Origin: Lautropia sp.
GTDB taxonomy: Bacteria; Pseudomonadota; Gammaproteobacteria; Burkholderiales; Burkholderiaceae_E
Length of the DNA stretch: 42,329 bases
NCBI GenBank assembly: GCA_030528325.1
Contig: JAUMZD010000027.1
Coordinates: forward strand, 1-42,329
Reading direction: 5' to 3'
The notes beneath the pieces were generated by a model. That model did not search any database, had not been told where the DNA came from, and saw only the letters and a list, made by a program, of their open reading frames with translations. This document shows, in pieces, positions 1 to 9,344 of the stretch (positions are counted from its first letter, which is position 1; each line of letters opens with the position of its first letter). The translations under genes and the position numbers were made by a program.

Positions 1-1
1 A

Positions 2-844
2 GGAGCAGGAGCAGGAGGTCTGCGCGCCAATGGATGGCGTGGCTGGCAGGTGTTCAGCCCTGAAGGTCGATGGCTGGCCAGCGCCGATCTGCTGGTTCTG
101 GCCTGCCGTGAAGAAGCGTTCTCGCTTGCCGGCATGACCGAGGCCGATCACGGGAGACTGCGGATCAGCGCGGCGAGGGTCTGGACCGCCCGGGCCGATG
201 GCGGGCCGCCCGATGAAGATCCCGGCTTCCCTGCCCTGTTGCCCATCGCGGGCGGCCAGGGGCTGGCGCTGACACGGCCCGGCTCGTTCTGGCTTCGATC
301 GGAAGAGCGGTATCAGTCGTGGTTGCAGACGGGGCGCTGGGCCGACGATGATTCCCTGAGTCGAATGTCTGTTTTTCTGCCGGGCAGCCATGCACCAGGC
401 GAGAGCCAGGATTCGACGATGTCGAGTGCCGGCTTCGGTTTTTCATATGGTGATGGGCTGCCGGAAAATGAGGCCACGGCGCTGGCAGAGTTTCTGGGGC
501 AGCCCGGGAGCTGGCACGCCAGCGCGGTGGGGGATCGCCTGCAGTGTCGGGACAACCTGCCGATGATCGGCCCTGCCCCGGATCTGGTGCGCATTGCCGA
601 AACCGCTGACGAGCTGGCTCGCAACGACCGCCTGCCCATGCCCCGGCGGGCGGGGCTTTATCTGCTGACGGCGCTGGCCGGTCGCGGAAGCCTGTATGCG
701 GCACTAGGGGCCGAGATGATCGCGGCCCATGCTTTCGGCGAGCCAGCGGTGGTGGACGACGCCCTGGTTCGGGCCGTGGATCCGGCCCGTTTCATCAAGC
801 GACGCCTGCAACGGGCCTGGAGCCAGCGGCTGGTGGCCGGCTGA
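2..844 (+). CDS. mnmC: MnmC, C-terminal FAD-dependent oxidoreductase part (5' truncated by window edge)
   Basis: The reading frame is open from base 2, so the gene starts outside the window and only the last 280 residues are seen. MnmC is a bifunctional tRNA-modifying enzyme; its C-terminal half is an FAD-dependent oxidoreductase that acts on cmnm5(s2)U34 in the wobble position. The visible part has the family's closing features: DNLPMIGPAPD, then GLYLLTALAGRGSLYAALGAEMIA, here cited only as a glycine-rich FAD-contacting stretch near residues 218-240 of the fragment, and the end VDPARFIKRRLQR, which matches the usual ALxPxRFxxRxLxR tail. The N-terminal methyltransferase half cannot be checked. 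The gene converges on the next one. A different DAO-family oxidase is possible, but the C-terminal pattern favours MnmC. Confidence 0.8.
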   Translation, partial: GAGAGGLRANGWRGWQVFSPEGRWLASADLLVLACREEAFSLAGMTEADHGRLRISAARVWTARADGGPPDEDPGFPALLPIAGGQGLALTRPGSFWLRSEERYQSWLQTGRWADDDSLSRMSVFLPGSHAPGESQDSTMSSAGFGFSYGDGLPENEATALAEFLGQPGSWHASAVGDRLQCRDNLPMIGPAPDLVRIAETADELARNDRLPMPRRAGLYLLTALAGRGSLYAALGAEMIAAHAFGEPAVVDDALVRAVDPARFIKRRLQRAWSQRLVAG

Positions 845-882
845 GGGAGTCTCAGGCTCCCAAGCTCTCAGGCCGGATGGCC

Positions 883-1878
883 TTACTGAATCCAGCCACG
901 CTCCTTGTAGTAGCGGGCGGCGCCTTCGTGCAACGGGGCGGAGAGCCCGTTCTTGAGCATCTCTTCGGGTTTCAGGTTGGCGAAGGCCGGGTGGAAACGC
1001 TTGAACTCGTCGAAGTTGTCGAACACACCCTTGACCAGGTGGTAGACCGTGTCGGCCGGCACCTTGGCCGAGCTGACCACGGTGGCCATCACGCCATAGG
1101 TGGGAATGTCGTTCGGATGGTTCGGGTAGATGCCACCGGGAATGACGGCCTTGGCCAGGTAGGTGTTATCGGCCACCAGTTTGTCGACTACCGGGCCGGC
1201 CATCGGCACGATCTGTGCCTGACAGCTGGCGATGGGATCCTGAATGTTGGCAGCCGGGTGCCCGATCAGGTAGAAGAAGCCGTCGATCTTGCCGTCACAC
1301 AGGGCCGCGCCATGCTCATCGGCCTTCAGCTCGGAGGCCAGCTTGAAGGAGGCGCGGGTCCAGCCCAGGGCATCGATCAGCTGTAGCGCCGAGACCTGCG
1401 TGCCGGAGCCGGGGTTGCCGATGTTGAAACGCTTGCCCTTCATGTCTTCGATCTGCTTGACGCCGGCCTTGGGTGAGGTCACGACGGTGATGGGTTCGGC
1501 GTGCAGCGAGAAGACCGAGCGCAGATCGGGGTTGGCGCCGGCCTGTTTGAACTGCTCCTGGCCGACCATCGCGTTGTAATGGACATCGCTCTGCACGAAG
1601 CCCAGCTCCAGCTCTCCGGCACGCACGCCGGTGGCGTTGAACACCGAACCACTGGTGGATTCGACCGAACAGCGCAGGCCATGCTGGGCCCGATCCTTGT
1701 TGGCCAGACGGCAGATGGCACCGCCGGCGGCGTAATAGACACCCGTGACACCGCCGGTGCCGATGGTGACGAACTGATCCTTGGCCTGGGCGGCCGGTGC
1801 CGATGTGCCCAGGGCCAGTGCGAAACTGGCGCCGATCAGGGTAGACAGCAGCGTGTTGCGGTGGGAGCGTTTTGTCAT
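883..1878 (-). CDS. TAXI-family TRAP transporter solute-binding protein
   Basis: Predicted periplasmic binding protein of 331 residues. The start at 1878 is chosen because a GGAGA ribosome binding site lies just upstream and a clean signal peptide follows (KR, then a hydrophobic run, cleavage near APAAQA-KD at about residue 33). The mature start [22 protein letters not shown] is the TAXI hallmark in shortened view: TIGTGG followed by GVYY and a small-residue turn. [13 protein letters not shown] near residue 140 is the second typical block. Such proteins deliver organic acids or amino acids (glutamate in characterised cases) to a TRAP permease. No DctQ/DctM-type or fused TRAP membrane gene lies nearby, so the binding protein is an orphan here. 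The substrate is unknown. Confidence 0.88.
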   Translation of the reverse strand: MTKRSHRNTLLSTLIGASFALALGTSAPAAQAKDQFVTIGTGGVTGVYYAAGGAICRLANKDRAQHGLRCSVESTSGSVFNATGVRAGELELGFVQSDVHYNAMVGQEQFKQAGANPDLRSVFSLHAEPITVVTSPKAGVKQIEDMKGKRFNIGNPGSGTQVSALQLIDALGWTRASFKLASELKADEHGAALCDGKIDGFFYLIGHPAANIQDPIASCQAQIVPMAGPVVDKLVADNTYLAKAVIPGGIYPNHPNDIPTYGVMATVVSSAKVPADTVYHLVKGVFDNFDEFKRFHPAFANLKPEEMLKNGLSAPLHEGAARYYKERGWIQ

Positions 1879-2150
1879 GAGGTTCTCCGTCTCGATCAGG
1901 GCGCGCCCCGATCCTGCCGGGTATCGGGGAGGATCGGTCGCGAACGTGCATTCGGGGCGCGATTTTGTCATGCTTGTATTGGGCGACCAAATCGGGGGCC
2001 CCTTTTTAAGGGAAAACCCGGTCGGAAAAACCCTTTTCTCCGGTGGAACCCGGCTCTGCCCAGCAGACGGCTGCGACGGCCCGGCCGATGCTCTGCCTCA
2101 ACATGTCGGCGCTGGGCGATGCAGGACGTGCGTCTGATCGGCGTTCCTGT

Positions 2151-5100
2151 TCACTTGAACTGCGCCCGAGCGTTGTGCCAGATGCGCATCCACGGCGAGT
2201 GGTCCAGGCCGGTATCGGCCAGCGACCGGGGTTTCCACGACCACTGGGCCAGACGGAAGACACGTTCGGGGTGAGGCATCATGATCGTGGCGCGACCATC
2301 GGCGCTGGCGAAGCCCGTGACCCCCTCGGGAGAGCCGTTCGGATTCAACGGGTAGTGCTCGGTGGCCTTGCCGGCGCCATCGACGAAACGCATGGCCGGG
2401 TTGGCCGCCCCGATGCGGGCCTTCAGCTGGGCTGCCGACACCTGGGTCGCCTGCTCGGTCGGGGCAATGAAATCGGCCCGGCCCTCGCCGTGGGAGACGA
2501 CGATCGGCAGGCGGTCGCCTGCCATGCCCTGCAGCCAGAGTGAGGGCGATGGCAGGATTTCGACGCTGGAGAGCCGTCCTTCGTACTGTTCCGAGCGGTT
2601 GCGCACGAAGCGCGGCCAGCCTTCGGCGCCCGGAATCAGCCCCTTCAGGTGCGACAGCATCTGGCAGCCGTTGCAGACGCCCAGCGTCATCGTGTCGGGG
2701 CGGTGGAAGAAGCGCTCGAAGGCTTCGGCCAGCGCCGGGTGGAACAGGATCGTGCGCGCCCAGCCGGCGCCGGCGCCCAGTACATCACCGTAGGAGAAGC
2801 CACCGCAGACGACCATCGCCTGGAAGTCGTCCAGCTGGCGTCGACCGGTGATCAGGTCGCTCATGTGGACATCATGGGCTTCGAAGCCGGCCAGGTCGAA
2901 GGCCGCTGCCATCTCGCGCTGGCTGTTGACGCCCTGCTCGCGCAGCACGGCGACCCGGGGGCGCTGCCCGCCGATGGCCGGTGCCGGCATGTTCCGCCAG
3001 GCGGGCAGCGAGCTCTCGGACAGCTGAACCGACAGCGGCGCCGGCACGCTCGCGTCGGCGCCCTCCAGCTCGAAGGCCTCGGCCGTGCAGGCCGGGTCGT
3101 CCCGCAGGCTGGCAATCCGGTGGCTGGTCTCGGCCCAGGCCTGCTGCAGCGAGGCACGCGGCTGGCTGAACAGGCAGCGGGCATCGTTGTGAACCTCGAT
3201 CATGTCCTGATCGTTCGGCATGCCCACGACGTGCGAGTGGGTCGACAGGCCGTGCTCACGCAGAACCGCCATCATCCGGTCACGGTTGGCGCGGCTGACC
3301 TGCAGCACGACGCCCGGTTCCTCGTTGAACAGCGCACGCAGCACGCGCTCATGACGCAGCTCGGCCACCTGGGCCGGACGGATCTTGTAATCGCCGGCAT
3401 CGGCCGTGAAGGGGTCGATGGTCAGCATGTCGAGCTGGATCGAGACGCCGCAATGGCCGGCGAAGGCCATCTCGCACATCGTGGCGAAAAGGCCACCGTC
3501 CGAACGGTCGTGATAGGCCAGCAGCAGCCCTTCGGCCTGGGCGGCCTTCAGTGCCTGATGCAGACGGATCAGTGCGTCGGCAGACTCCACATCAGGCACC
3601 GGGTCGCCATCCCGGCCCGTGACCTGGGCCAGCGCCGAGGCGCCCAGACGCTGCCTGCCGGCCGACAGATCGACGAGGATCAGGCAGCTCGGGCCGTCGG
3701 TGAGCAGCTCCGGCGTCAGCGCACGGCGAACGTCACTGACGGGGGTGTGGGCCGTGACGATCAGCGACACGGGCGAGCCGATCTCGACCTGCTCACCGCC
3801 ATCCTGCCAGCGTGCCCGCATCGAGAGCGAATCCTTGCCGACCGGGATGCTGATGCCCAGCTCGATGCAGAAACGGCTGGCGGCCTCCACGGCGGCATAA
3901 AGGGCCGCATCCTGGGCTGGATCGCCGGCGTTGGCCATCCAGTTGGCCGACAGTTTCGTCATGCCCAGCTCGTCAGGCATGGCTGAGTAAAGGTTGGTCA
4001 GGGCTTCGGCGATGGCCAGACGCGAGGCGGCGGCCGAATCCTGAATGGCCACCGGGGTGCGTTCACCCATCGACAGGGCATCGCCCGCGTGGCTGCGGTA
4101 GTCGAGCATACCCACCGCACAGTCGGCCACCGGCACCTGCCACGGGCCCACCATCGGGTCGCGCACGCTGAGGCCGCCCACGGTGCGGTCGGCGATGGTG
4201 ATCAGGAAGCTCTTGCTGGCCACGGCTGGTAGCTGAAGCACCTGGCGGGCCACCTCTTCCAGATTCAGCCCGGACAGATCCATGCCGGGCAGCACGGCCG
4301 GGGCAGCCGTGATGCCGTTGCGCCGCAGCCGGGGGGATTTGCCGAAGAGCACGTCCATGCGGATGTCCACAGCTGGCGGCTGGCCCGGGTCGGAGAGCTT
4401 CAGGTGCTCGTCTTCGGTCACGGTGCCGACCACGGCCATCGGGCAGCGCTCCCGCTCGCAGATCGTTTTCAGCAGATCGAGCTGATCCGGGGCGATGCCC
4501 ATCACGTAGCGTTCCTGCGACTCGTTACACCAGATCTCGGCCGGCGACATGCCGCTTTCGGCCACCGGCACGCTGGCCAGGCTGAAATCGGCGCCCCGGC
4601 CTGCATCGTGGGCCAGCTCGGGGAAGGCGTTCGACAGACCCCCTGCCCCCACGTCGTGAATCGACAGGATCGGGTTCTGCTCGCCCAGGGCGCGGCAGGC
4701 GTTGATGACCTCCTGCACGCGACGCTCCATTTCAGGGTTGGCCCGCTGCACGGAGGCGAAATCCAGTTCGGCCGCGTTGCTGCCCACGCCCATGCTGGAG
4801 GCCGCGCCGCCGCCCAGGCCGATGCGCATGCCCGGGCCGCCCAGCTGGATCAGCAGCGAGCCGGCAGGCAGACCCAGCTTGCGTTCGTGCTGCTGATCGA
4901 CCGAGCCGACACCGCCGGCGATCATGATCGGCTTGTGATAGCCCCAGCCCTTTTTCATGCCCTGGCCGTCGGAGACCTGCTTCGTCTCGAAGGTGCGGAA
5001 GTAGCCGAGCAGGTTCGGGCGGCCGAATTCGTTGTTGAAGGCGGCGCCGCCGATCGGCCCCTCGATCATGATCGAGAGCGGCGTGGCCAGCGTCGGGGGC

Positions 5101-6206
5101 TGACTGCCTGCGGCTTCCCAGGGCTGACGCCATCCAGGCAGGTTCAGGTTCGAGACGGTGAAGCCGGTCAGGCCGTAACGGGGCGAGCCGCCACGGCCGG
5201 TGGCGCCCTCGTCACGGATCTCGCCACCACTGCCGGTGGCCGCGCCCGGATACGGGGCGATGGCCGTCGGGTGGTTGTGCGTCTCGACCTTCAGCAAGCG
5301 GTGGACCGGGCGCTCGGACCAGACATAGCGGGTGTCACGCGGATCCACGTCCCAGGACTGGATCGTGCAGCCCTCGAGGATGGCGGCATTATCCGAATAG
5401 GCCACGGCGGTACCGCCCGGATGCGCGTCGTGCGTGTCGCGGATCATGCGGAACAGCGATCGTGCCTGGGGCTGGCCGTCGATGACGAATTCGGCGTTGA
5501 AGATCTTGTGGCGGCAGTGCTCGGAATTGGCCTGCGCGAACATCATCAGTTCGACGTCGGTGGGGTCGCGGCCCAGATCGGTATAGACACCGGCCAGATA
5601 GTCGATTTCGTCGCTCGAGAGCGCCAGGCCCAGTCGCCCGTTGGCGTCGGAGAGCGCCTGACGGGCATCCTCGCCCAGCTCGACGATACCCATCGGAACG
5701 GCCGGCAGCGGCCGGAACAGTTCGGCCGCATCCGGTTCGTCGGCAAACCAGCTTTCCACCATCGGGTCATGCAGCGCAGCCGCCAGGGCAGCGAGGCGCT
5801 GGGCCGACAGATCCTTGCCCTTCGTGGCCAGCAGGCCACCCTTCAGCGTCAGGCGATAACGAATGCCGCGCTCGATGCGGCTCACCTGCTCGAAGCCGGC
5901 GTGATGCAGGATGTCGATGGCTTTCGAGGACCAGGGCGACATCGTGCCGGTGCGTGGCGTGACCCAGATCGAGCGTTCACGCCTGGCGTCATCACGCGGC
6001 GCGAGTGGCGCTTCATCGACCAGCAGCTGGAGCTTGGCGCGTTGCCCGCCTTCCACGGGCTCGCTGGCTGCCAGCAGGTAGAACCATTCGGCCGAGACCG
6101 ATTCGACGGCATCGTCGATGGCCTGGAGGCGTTGCAGCAGGGCTTGGGCACGGAAGGTGCTGAGGGCGTGCCCACCGGGCAGCATCTGATAGGAGGAGAT
6201 CGTCAT
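2151..6206 (-). CDS. purL: Phosphoribosylformylglycinamidine synthase
   Basis: Large single-chain FGAM synthase (1351 residues; E. coli PurL has about 1295). It catalyses the ATP- and glutamine-dependent conversion of FGAR to FGAM, the fourth step of purine synthesis, in the cytoplasm. Order of domains: N-terminal PurS-like part ([15 protein letters not shown]), linker, two AIR-synthase-like halves ([25 protein letters not shown]; later PVGKDSLSM), and a C-terminal class I glutaminase. The glutaminase has its nucleophile in GVCNGCQM (Cys1178), and His1312 and Glu1314 in PHPER. All key residues are present. The start at 6206 lacks a strong ribosome binding site; an alternative Met lies 7 codons in. 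A TATAAT box on this strand at 6253-6258 is a likely -10. Confidence 0.97.
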   Translation of the reverse strand: MTISSYQMLPGGHALSTFRAQALLQRLQAIDDAVESVSAEWFYLLAASEPVEGGQRAKLQLLVDEAPLAPRDDARRERSIWVTPRTGTMSPWSSKAIDILHHAGFEQVSRIERGIRYRLTLKGGLLATKGKDLSAQRLAALAAALHDPMVESWFADEPDAAELFRPLPAVPMGIVELGEDARQALSDANGRLGLALSSDEIDYLAGVYTDLGRDPTDVELMMFAQANSEHCRHKIFNAEFVIDGQPQARSLFRMIRDTHDAHPGGTAVAYSDNAAILEGCTIQSWDVDPRDTRYVWSERPVHRLLKVETHNHPTAIAPYPGAATGSGGEIRDEGATGRGGSPRYGLTGFTVSNLNLPGWRQPWEAAGSQPPTLATPLSIMIEGPIGGAAFNNEFGRPNLLGYFRTFETKQVSDGQGMKKGWGYHKPIMIAGGVGSVDQQHERKLGLPAGSLLIQLGGPGMRIGLGGGAASSMGVGSNAAELDFASVQRANPEMERRVQEVINACRALGEQNPILSIHDVGAGGLSNAFPELAHDAGRGADFSLASVPVAESGMSPAEIWCNESQERYVMGIAPDQLDLLKTICERERCPMAVVGTVTEDEHLKLSDPGQPPAVDIRMDVLFGKSPRLRRNGITAAPAVLPGMDLSGLNLEEVARQVLQLPAVASKSFLITIADRTVGGLSVRDPMVGPWQVPVADCAVGMLDYRSHAGDALSMGERTPVAIQDSAAASRLAIAEALTNLYSAMPDELGMTKLSANWMANAGDPAQDAALYAAVEAASRFCIELGISIPVGKDSLSMRARWQDGGEQVEIGSPVSLIVTAHTPVSDVRRALTPELLTDGPSCLILVDLSAGRQRLGASALAQVTGRDGDPVPDVESADALIRLHQALKAAQAEGLLLAYHDRSDGGLFATMCEMAFAGHCGVSIQLDMLTIDPFTADAGDYKIRPAQVAELRHERVLRALFNEEPGVVLQVSRANRDRMMAVLREHGLSTHSHVVGMPNDQDMIEVHNDARCLFSQPRASLQQAWAETSHRIASLRDDPACTAEAFELEGADASVPAPLSVQLSESSLPAWRNMPAPAIGGQRPRVAVLREQGVNSQREMAAAFDLAGFEAHDVHMSDLITGRRQLDDFQAMVVCGGFSYGDVLGAGAGWARTILFHPALAEAFERFFHRPDTMTLGVCNGCQMLSHLKGLIPGAEGWPRFVRNRSEQYEGRLSSVEILPSPSLWLQGMAGDRLPIVVSHGEGRADFIAPTEQATQVSAAQLKARIGAANPAMRFVDGAGKATEHYPLNPNGSPEGVTGFASADGRATIMMPHPERVFRLAQWSWKPRSLADTGLDHSPWMRIWHNARAQFK

Positions 6207-6252
6207 GGCGGGGCCGACCGGGGATGGACGGGAGGGATGGCGGGAAGCTGCG

Positions 6253-6258
6253 ATTATA
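6253..6258 (-). promoter_or_regulatory. Candidate -10 box for purL
   Basis: On the minus strand this reads TATAAT, 46 bp before the purL start. No good -35 hexamer is seen 16-18 bp upstream, so the promoter may need an activator, or the match may be chance in an otherwise GC-rich stretch. Confidence 0.45.
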
Positions 6259-6382
6259 GAGTGTGTGAGGGCCTGATTCGGGCGCCCGGAAACCTTGCCG
6301 GTAGCCCCTGTCGCGCCTGCTGGCGACGGTACCGTGGAGGCCCTGTCGCATCCCCGATGGCCGTGTGGAAACCGGTTCGCCT

Positions 6383-6552
6383 CCTAGGAGCTTGGGCGGT
6401 AGGAAAGTCGCGGGCTGCAAATCGACCGCGCCGGCCCATTTTGCACCCGCTTCTTGCCCCATAGCTCGGGCTATGGGGCGGCGAATCGGGCACAAACTGT
6501 GCTCGGCGGGGCCGATTTTCGCCTTCGCGATTCCTACCGCCCAAGCTCCTGG
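6383..6552 (-). repeat. Full-length palindromic element, copy 1
   Basis: About 170 bp in the purL-gdhA intergenic space. It begins CCTAGGAGCTTGGGCGGTAG and ends CTACCGCCCAAGCTCCTGG, so the ends are inverted repeats of about 20 bp. The centre is a perfect 10-bp stem GCCCCATAGC / GCTATGGGGC with loop TCGG (6457-6480). The arms between are imperfectly complementary over the whole length. Relative to the other full copies it is inverted. It belongs with copy 3 by loop type (CCGA on the other strand) and by the TAGG/CCTA end variant. No target duplication is evident. A mobile palindromic repeat or MITE is inferred. Confidence 0.9.
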
Positions 6553-6607
6553 GGCGGGGGCAGCGGTTTTCCAGGCGCCCGCTGGCCCGTCGAACGGCAG
6601 ATCAGTG

Positions 6608-6637
6608 CATAACACGCTCCATAACACGCTCTAAGAT
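6608..6637 (+). promoter_or_regulatory. Tandem 12-bp repeat and possible -10 upstream of gdhA
   Basis: CATAACACGCTC occurs twice head to tail (6608-6619, 6620-6631), followed at once by TAAGAT, a possible -10. It lies about 65 bp before the gdhA start. Perfect short tandem repeats at this position can be regulator half-sites, but no -35 is clear. Function is inferred only from position. Confidence 0.4.
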
Positions 6638-6702
6638 GCCCCGGATGATGGAAGAAGGAGTAGCATCAAGGTTCCTAAAAAATCTTGCCATGGAGACCTT
6701 TC

Positions 6703-7974
6703 ATGTCAAACCTGTCGTATCTCACGCCCCATGCCGGTAGCCCCTGGGATACTTTCCTTGCACAGGTGGATCAGGTGACGCCGCACCTCGGCTCACTGGC
6801 CCGCTGGATCGAAACGCTGAAGACCCCGAAACGGGCACTCATCGTCGACATTCCGATCGAGATGGATGACGGCAGCATCGCCCACTTCGAGGGCTTTCGG
6901 GTGCAGCACAGCCTGTCGCGCGGCCCCGGCAAGGGCGGCGTGCGCTACCACCCGGACGTGACGCTGGAGGAAGTGATGGCGCTGGCGGCGTGGATGACGA
7001 TCAAGAACGCGGCCGTGAACATCCCCTATGGTGGCGCCAAGGGCGGCATCCGGGTCGATCCGAAGAAGCTGTCGATGAACGAGCTGGAAAAGCTCACGCG
7101 CCGCTATACCAGCGAGATCGGCATCATCATCGGGCCCATGAAGGACATCCCGGCACCGGACGTCAACACCAACGGTCAGATCATGGCCTGGATGATGGAT
7201 ACCTACTCCGCCAACCAGGGCGGCACCGTCACCGGTGTGGTCACGGGCAAGCCCGTCGAGCTGGGAGGGTCGCTGGGCCGGGTCAAGGCCACCGGTCGTG
7301 GCGTGTTCCTGACCACCCGTGAAGCCGCCAAGTCGCTGAACATCGCGCTGGATTCGGCCAAGGTTGCGGTTCAGGGCTTCGGCAACGTGGGTAGCGTGGC
7401 AGCCGAGCTGCTGCATGAGGCTGGTGCCAAGGTCGTGGCCGTACAGGATCACACCGGCAGCCTGAAGAATGCCAACGGCATCGACATCCCTGCCCTGCAG
7501 CAGTATGCGCGCGACAATGGCGGCATTGCAGGCTTCAGTGGCGCCGAAGCGCTGGACAACGAGGACTTCTGGTCGGTCGATTGCGACATCATGGTGCCGG
7601 CTGCTCTCGAAGGCCAGATCGATGCCGAACGTGCCGGCAAGATCAAGGCGAAGCTGGTGGTGGAAGGCGCGAACGGCCCGGTCACGAAAGCCGGTGATGC
7701 GGCGCTGTCCGACCGTGGCATCACGGTGGTGCCGGACGTGATCGCCAACTCTGGTGGCGTGATCGTGTCCTACTTCGAGTGGGTGCAGGATTTCTCCAGC
7801 TTCTTCTGGGGCGAGGACGAGATCAACCAGCGCCTGGAGAAGATCCAGCTCTCGGCCTTCCGCGACATCCAGCAACTGGCTGCCGAGAAGAAGGTCTCGC
7901 TGCGTACCGCCGCCTACATCATCGCCTGCGAGCGCGTGCTGCGCGCCCGTGCCGAGCGGGGTCTGTACCCATAA
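6703..7974 (+). CDS. gdhA: Glutamate dehydrogenase
   Basis: A 423-residue Glu/Leu/Phe/Val-family dehydrogenase that interconverts glutamate with 2-oxoglutarate and ammonia. The ATG at 6703 is preferred over the upstream in-frame TTG at 6685, because GGAG sits 7 bp before it and the protein then starts like its family. Visible motifs are the substrate-binding [13 protein letters not shown], the catalytic lysine in GGAKGG (Lys113), the catalytic Asp153 in PAPDVNTN, and a Rossmann motif GFGNVGS near residue 225. The C-terminal tail has the usual FFWGEDEI segment. The cofactor (NAD or NADP) cannot be settled from sequence. The gene is monocistronic, facing yceH. The palindromic repeat and the 12-bp tandem repeat lie upstream. 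Confidence 0.95.
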   Translation: MSNLSYLTPHAGSPWDTFLAQVDQVTPHLGSLARWIETLKTPKRALIVDIPIEMDDGSIAHFEGFRVQHSLSRGPGKGGVRYHPDVTLEEVMALAAWMTIKNAAVNIPYGGAKGGIRVDPKKLSMNELEKLTRRYTSEIGIIIGPMKDIPAPDVNTNGQIMAWMMDTYSANQGGTVTGVVTGKPVELGGSLGRVKATGRGVFLTTREAAKSLNIALDSAKVAVQGFGNVGSVAAELLHEAGAKVVAVQDHTGSLKNANGIDIPALQQYARDNGGIAGFSGAEALDNEDFWSVDCDIMVPAALEGQIDAERAGKIKAKLVVEGANGPVTKAGDAALSDRGITVVPDVIANSGGVIVSYFEWVQDFSSFFWGEDEINQRLEKIQLSAFRDIQQLAAEKKVSLRTAAYIIACERVLRARAERGLYP

Positions 7975-8110
7975 GGCGGCGTCGGGGCCTTGTGAGGCCA
8001 TGACTCGTCGCTCCGGTTCAGTCATGACCTGGTTGAACCGGTGAGCTGGTTGAACCGGATCCAGGCCGTGACATGGCCGGGGCTGAAATGGCCCTGTCGA
8101 TGTACGCCGA

Positions 8111-8162
8111 AAGCCCTGCCAGTTCGATCTCGTCCTTGTGGCGCATCGGATTGGCAGGGCTT
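8111..8162. other. Long-loop inverted repeat between gdhA and yceH
   Basis: AAGCCCTGCCA (8111-8121) pairs perfectly with TGGCAGGGCTT (8152-8162), with a 30-nt loop. It lies between convergent genes, where a shared terminator is expected, but there is no T-run. It may be a Rho-assisted stop or transcript-end stabiliser; this is weakly supported. Confidence 0.35.
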
Positions 8163-8255
8163 CTGCCTTGTAGGCGCCCCGTCGTGGGGGGGCTTCCGGA
8201 CACGGCGCTGGATGCCCCGGATCCGGCGATGCGCCTGTCCCGTTGAGGCAGGTCG

Positions 8256-8984
8256 TCAGTGCCCGACGCTGTCTTCGTCGTCGGTCTCGCCGGCGCCGAT
8301 GCCCAGCTGCTGCTCCAGCGCCCCCAGACGTTTCGTGAGCTGGCTCACCGTCGCTTCCAGCGCGTTCAGCCGGTGCTGCAGTTCATCGGAGACAGCGGCG
8401 GAAAACCCGCCCGTGCGGGCCTCGTCGCCTGTCGATAGGGCACCCGCCTCGGCGCCCTCCCCGTCCGACGCCTGCCTGTCCGACAGCAGGTGACGCCAGC
8501 GCTGCTCCCGTTCGCCCGGCTGTCGGGGCATCTGCTCGACCAGCGCGCCGGCGCTGCGGTTGGCCAGTTCGTCCAGATAGGCTTCCACCGATGAGGTGTC
8601 GGCAAATTTCACCTGTCGCTCGACGTGGTTGCGAAGCTCGGCCGGCGTCTGCGGGCCGCGCAGCATCAGGGTCGCCAGCAGGGCGGCCGACTCCGACGGA
8701 ATGTGCAGCACACGGGGCAGGTTCTGCTCATAGCGCATGACGCGGCCGCCACTGGATTCGATCACCATGCCCTGCGCGCGCAGACCGTCGAGTGCCTGCA
8801 GCAGCTGCGATTCGCTCAGGTTCATGACGGGATCACGGTTCGTGCGCTGGTTGCAGCCGGCCAGCAGCGCGTTGACCGACATCGGATAGCTGTCGGGCAC
8901 GGTCTTTTCCTTTTCGATCAGCACGGCCAGTGCCCGGGCCTCCTCCCTTGACAGGGGATCGGGTCGGCGGTTGATGTCGTTCAT
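8256..8984 (-). CDS. yceH: YceH/DUF480 family protein
   Basis: Cytoplasmic protein of 242 residues. The start at 8984 is set by AGGAG 8 bp upstream; the longer frame to 9152 has no support. The N-terminal half carries the very conserved DUF480 core: LSREEARALAVLIEKEKTVP, then a CNQRTNRDPVMNLSE block at about residue 40, and later LRGPQTPAELR and PRQPGEREQRW. These form a pair of winged-helix domains. The C-terminal 60 residues are a low-complexity linker and a short coiled-coil-like segment (LNALEATVSQLTKRLGALEQ). The molecular role of the family is not well defined. The last residues are acidic (ETDDEDSVGH). Confidence 0.88.
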   Translation of the reverse strand: MNDINRRPDPLSREEARALAVLIEKEKTVPDSYPMSVNALLAGCNQRTNRDPVMNLSESQLLQALDGLRAQGMVIESSGGRVMRYEQNLPRVLHIPSESAALLATLMLRGPQTPAELRNHVERQVKFADTSSVEAYLDELANRSAGALVEQMPRQPGEREQRWRHLLSDRQASDGEGAEAGALSTGDEARTGGFSAAVSDELQHRLNALEATVSQLTKRLGALEQQLGIGAGETDDEDSVGH

Positions 8985-9344
8985 GCCTTGGCTCCTTGGT
9001 TCATTCCGGATGGCTGCTATTGTGCGGCAGTCGGGCGCCGTCGTGGGGCAGTGATCTTCCTGGCCCCGTTCGCCCCGTCTGCCCGGGGATACGCCGGGCA
9101 GATTCTGGCGGATCATGACCGCCCCCTCGCGGACGCCGATTCCCCAACGCACATGCCCGGCTCACGGGACGGGTTCAGGCTATCCCTGCCCCGACTGCCC
9201 CGACTGGCAGCGGCGGGGAGCGAGGTCTGTGGGGATGAAACCATCAGGATCCGTCTCAGGCGCTATAGTTGGTGGATGGCAGACCGATCTCGTGTCCTGC
9301 CTGTCTTCCGTGTCCTTTCCGACCTGGTCAGGCCAGGCGATTCG
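8985..9344. other. Intergenic region between divergent yceH and nnr
   Basis: About 360 bp. A plus-strand frame runs open into nnr from 8988, but its translation looks unlike any protein domain and has no ribosome binding site, so I treat it as non-coding. A weak TATAGT at 9264-9269 could be a -10 for nnr. No repeat element or RNA gene is seen. Confidence 0.4.

Noticed and set aside
2649..3986. Long plus-strand frame opposite purL
   Set aside because: It lies fully inside purL in antisense, its translation has no domain character, and such shadows are common in GC-rich DNA.
4404..6464. 686-codon plus-strand frame opposite the purL 5' half
   Set aside because: Antisense to the well-supported purL motifs, with Gly/Arg/His-rich translation; it even reads into palindromic element copy 1.
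6793..8025. Minus-strand frame opposite gdhA
   Set aside because: A codon-bias shadow of gdhA; no ribosome binding site or family resemblance.
8988..9344. N-terminal extension of nnr
   Set aside because: Low-complexity translation without family match; YjeF proteins start close to the chosen ATG.
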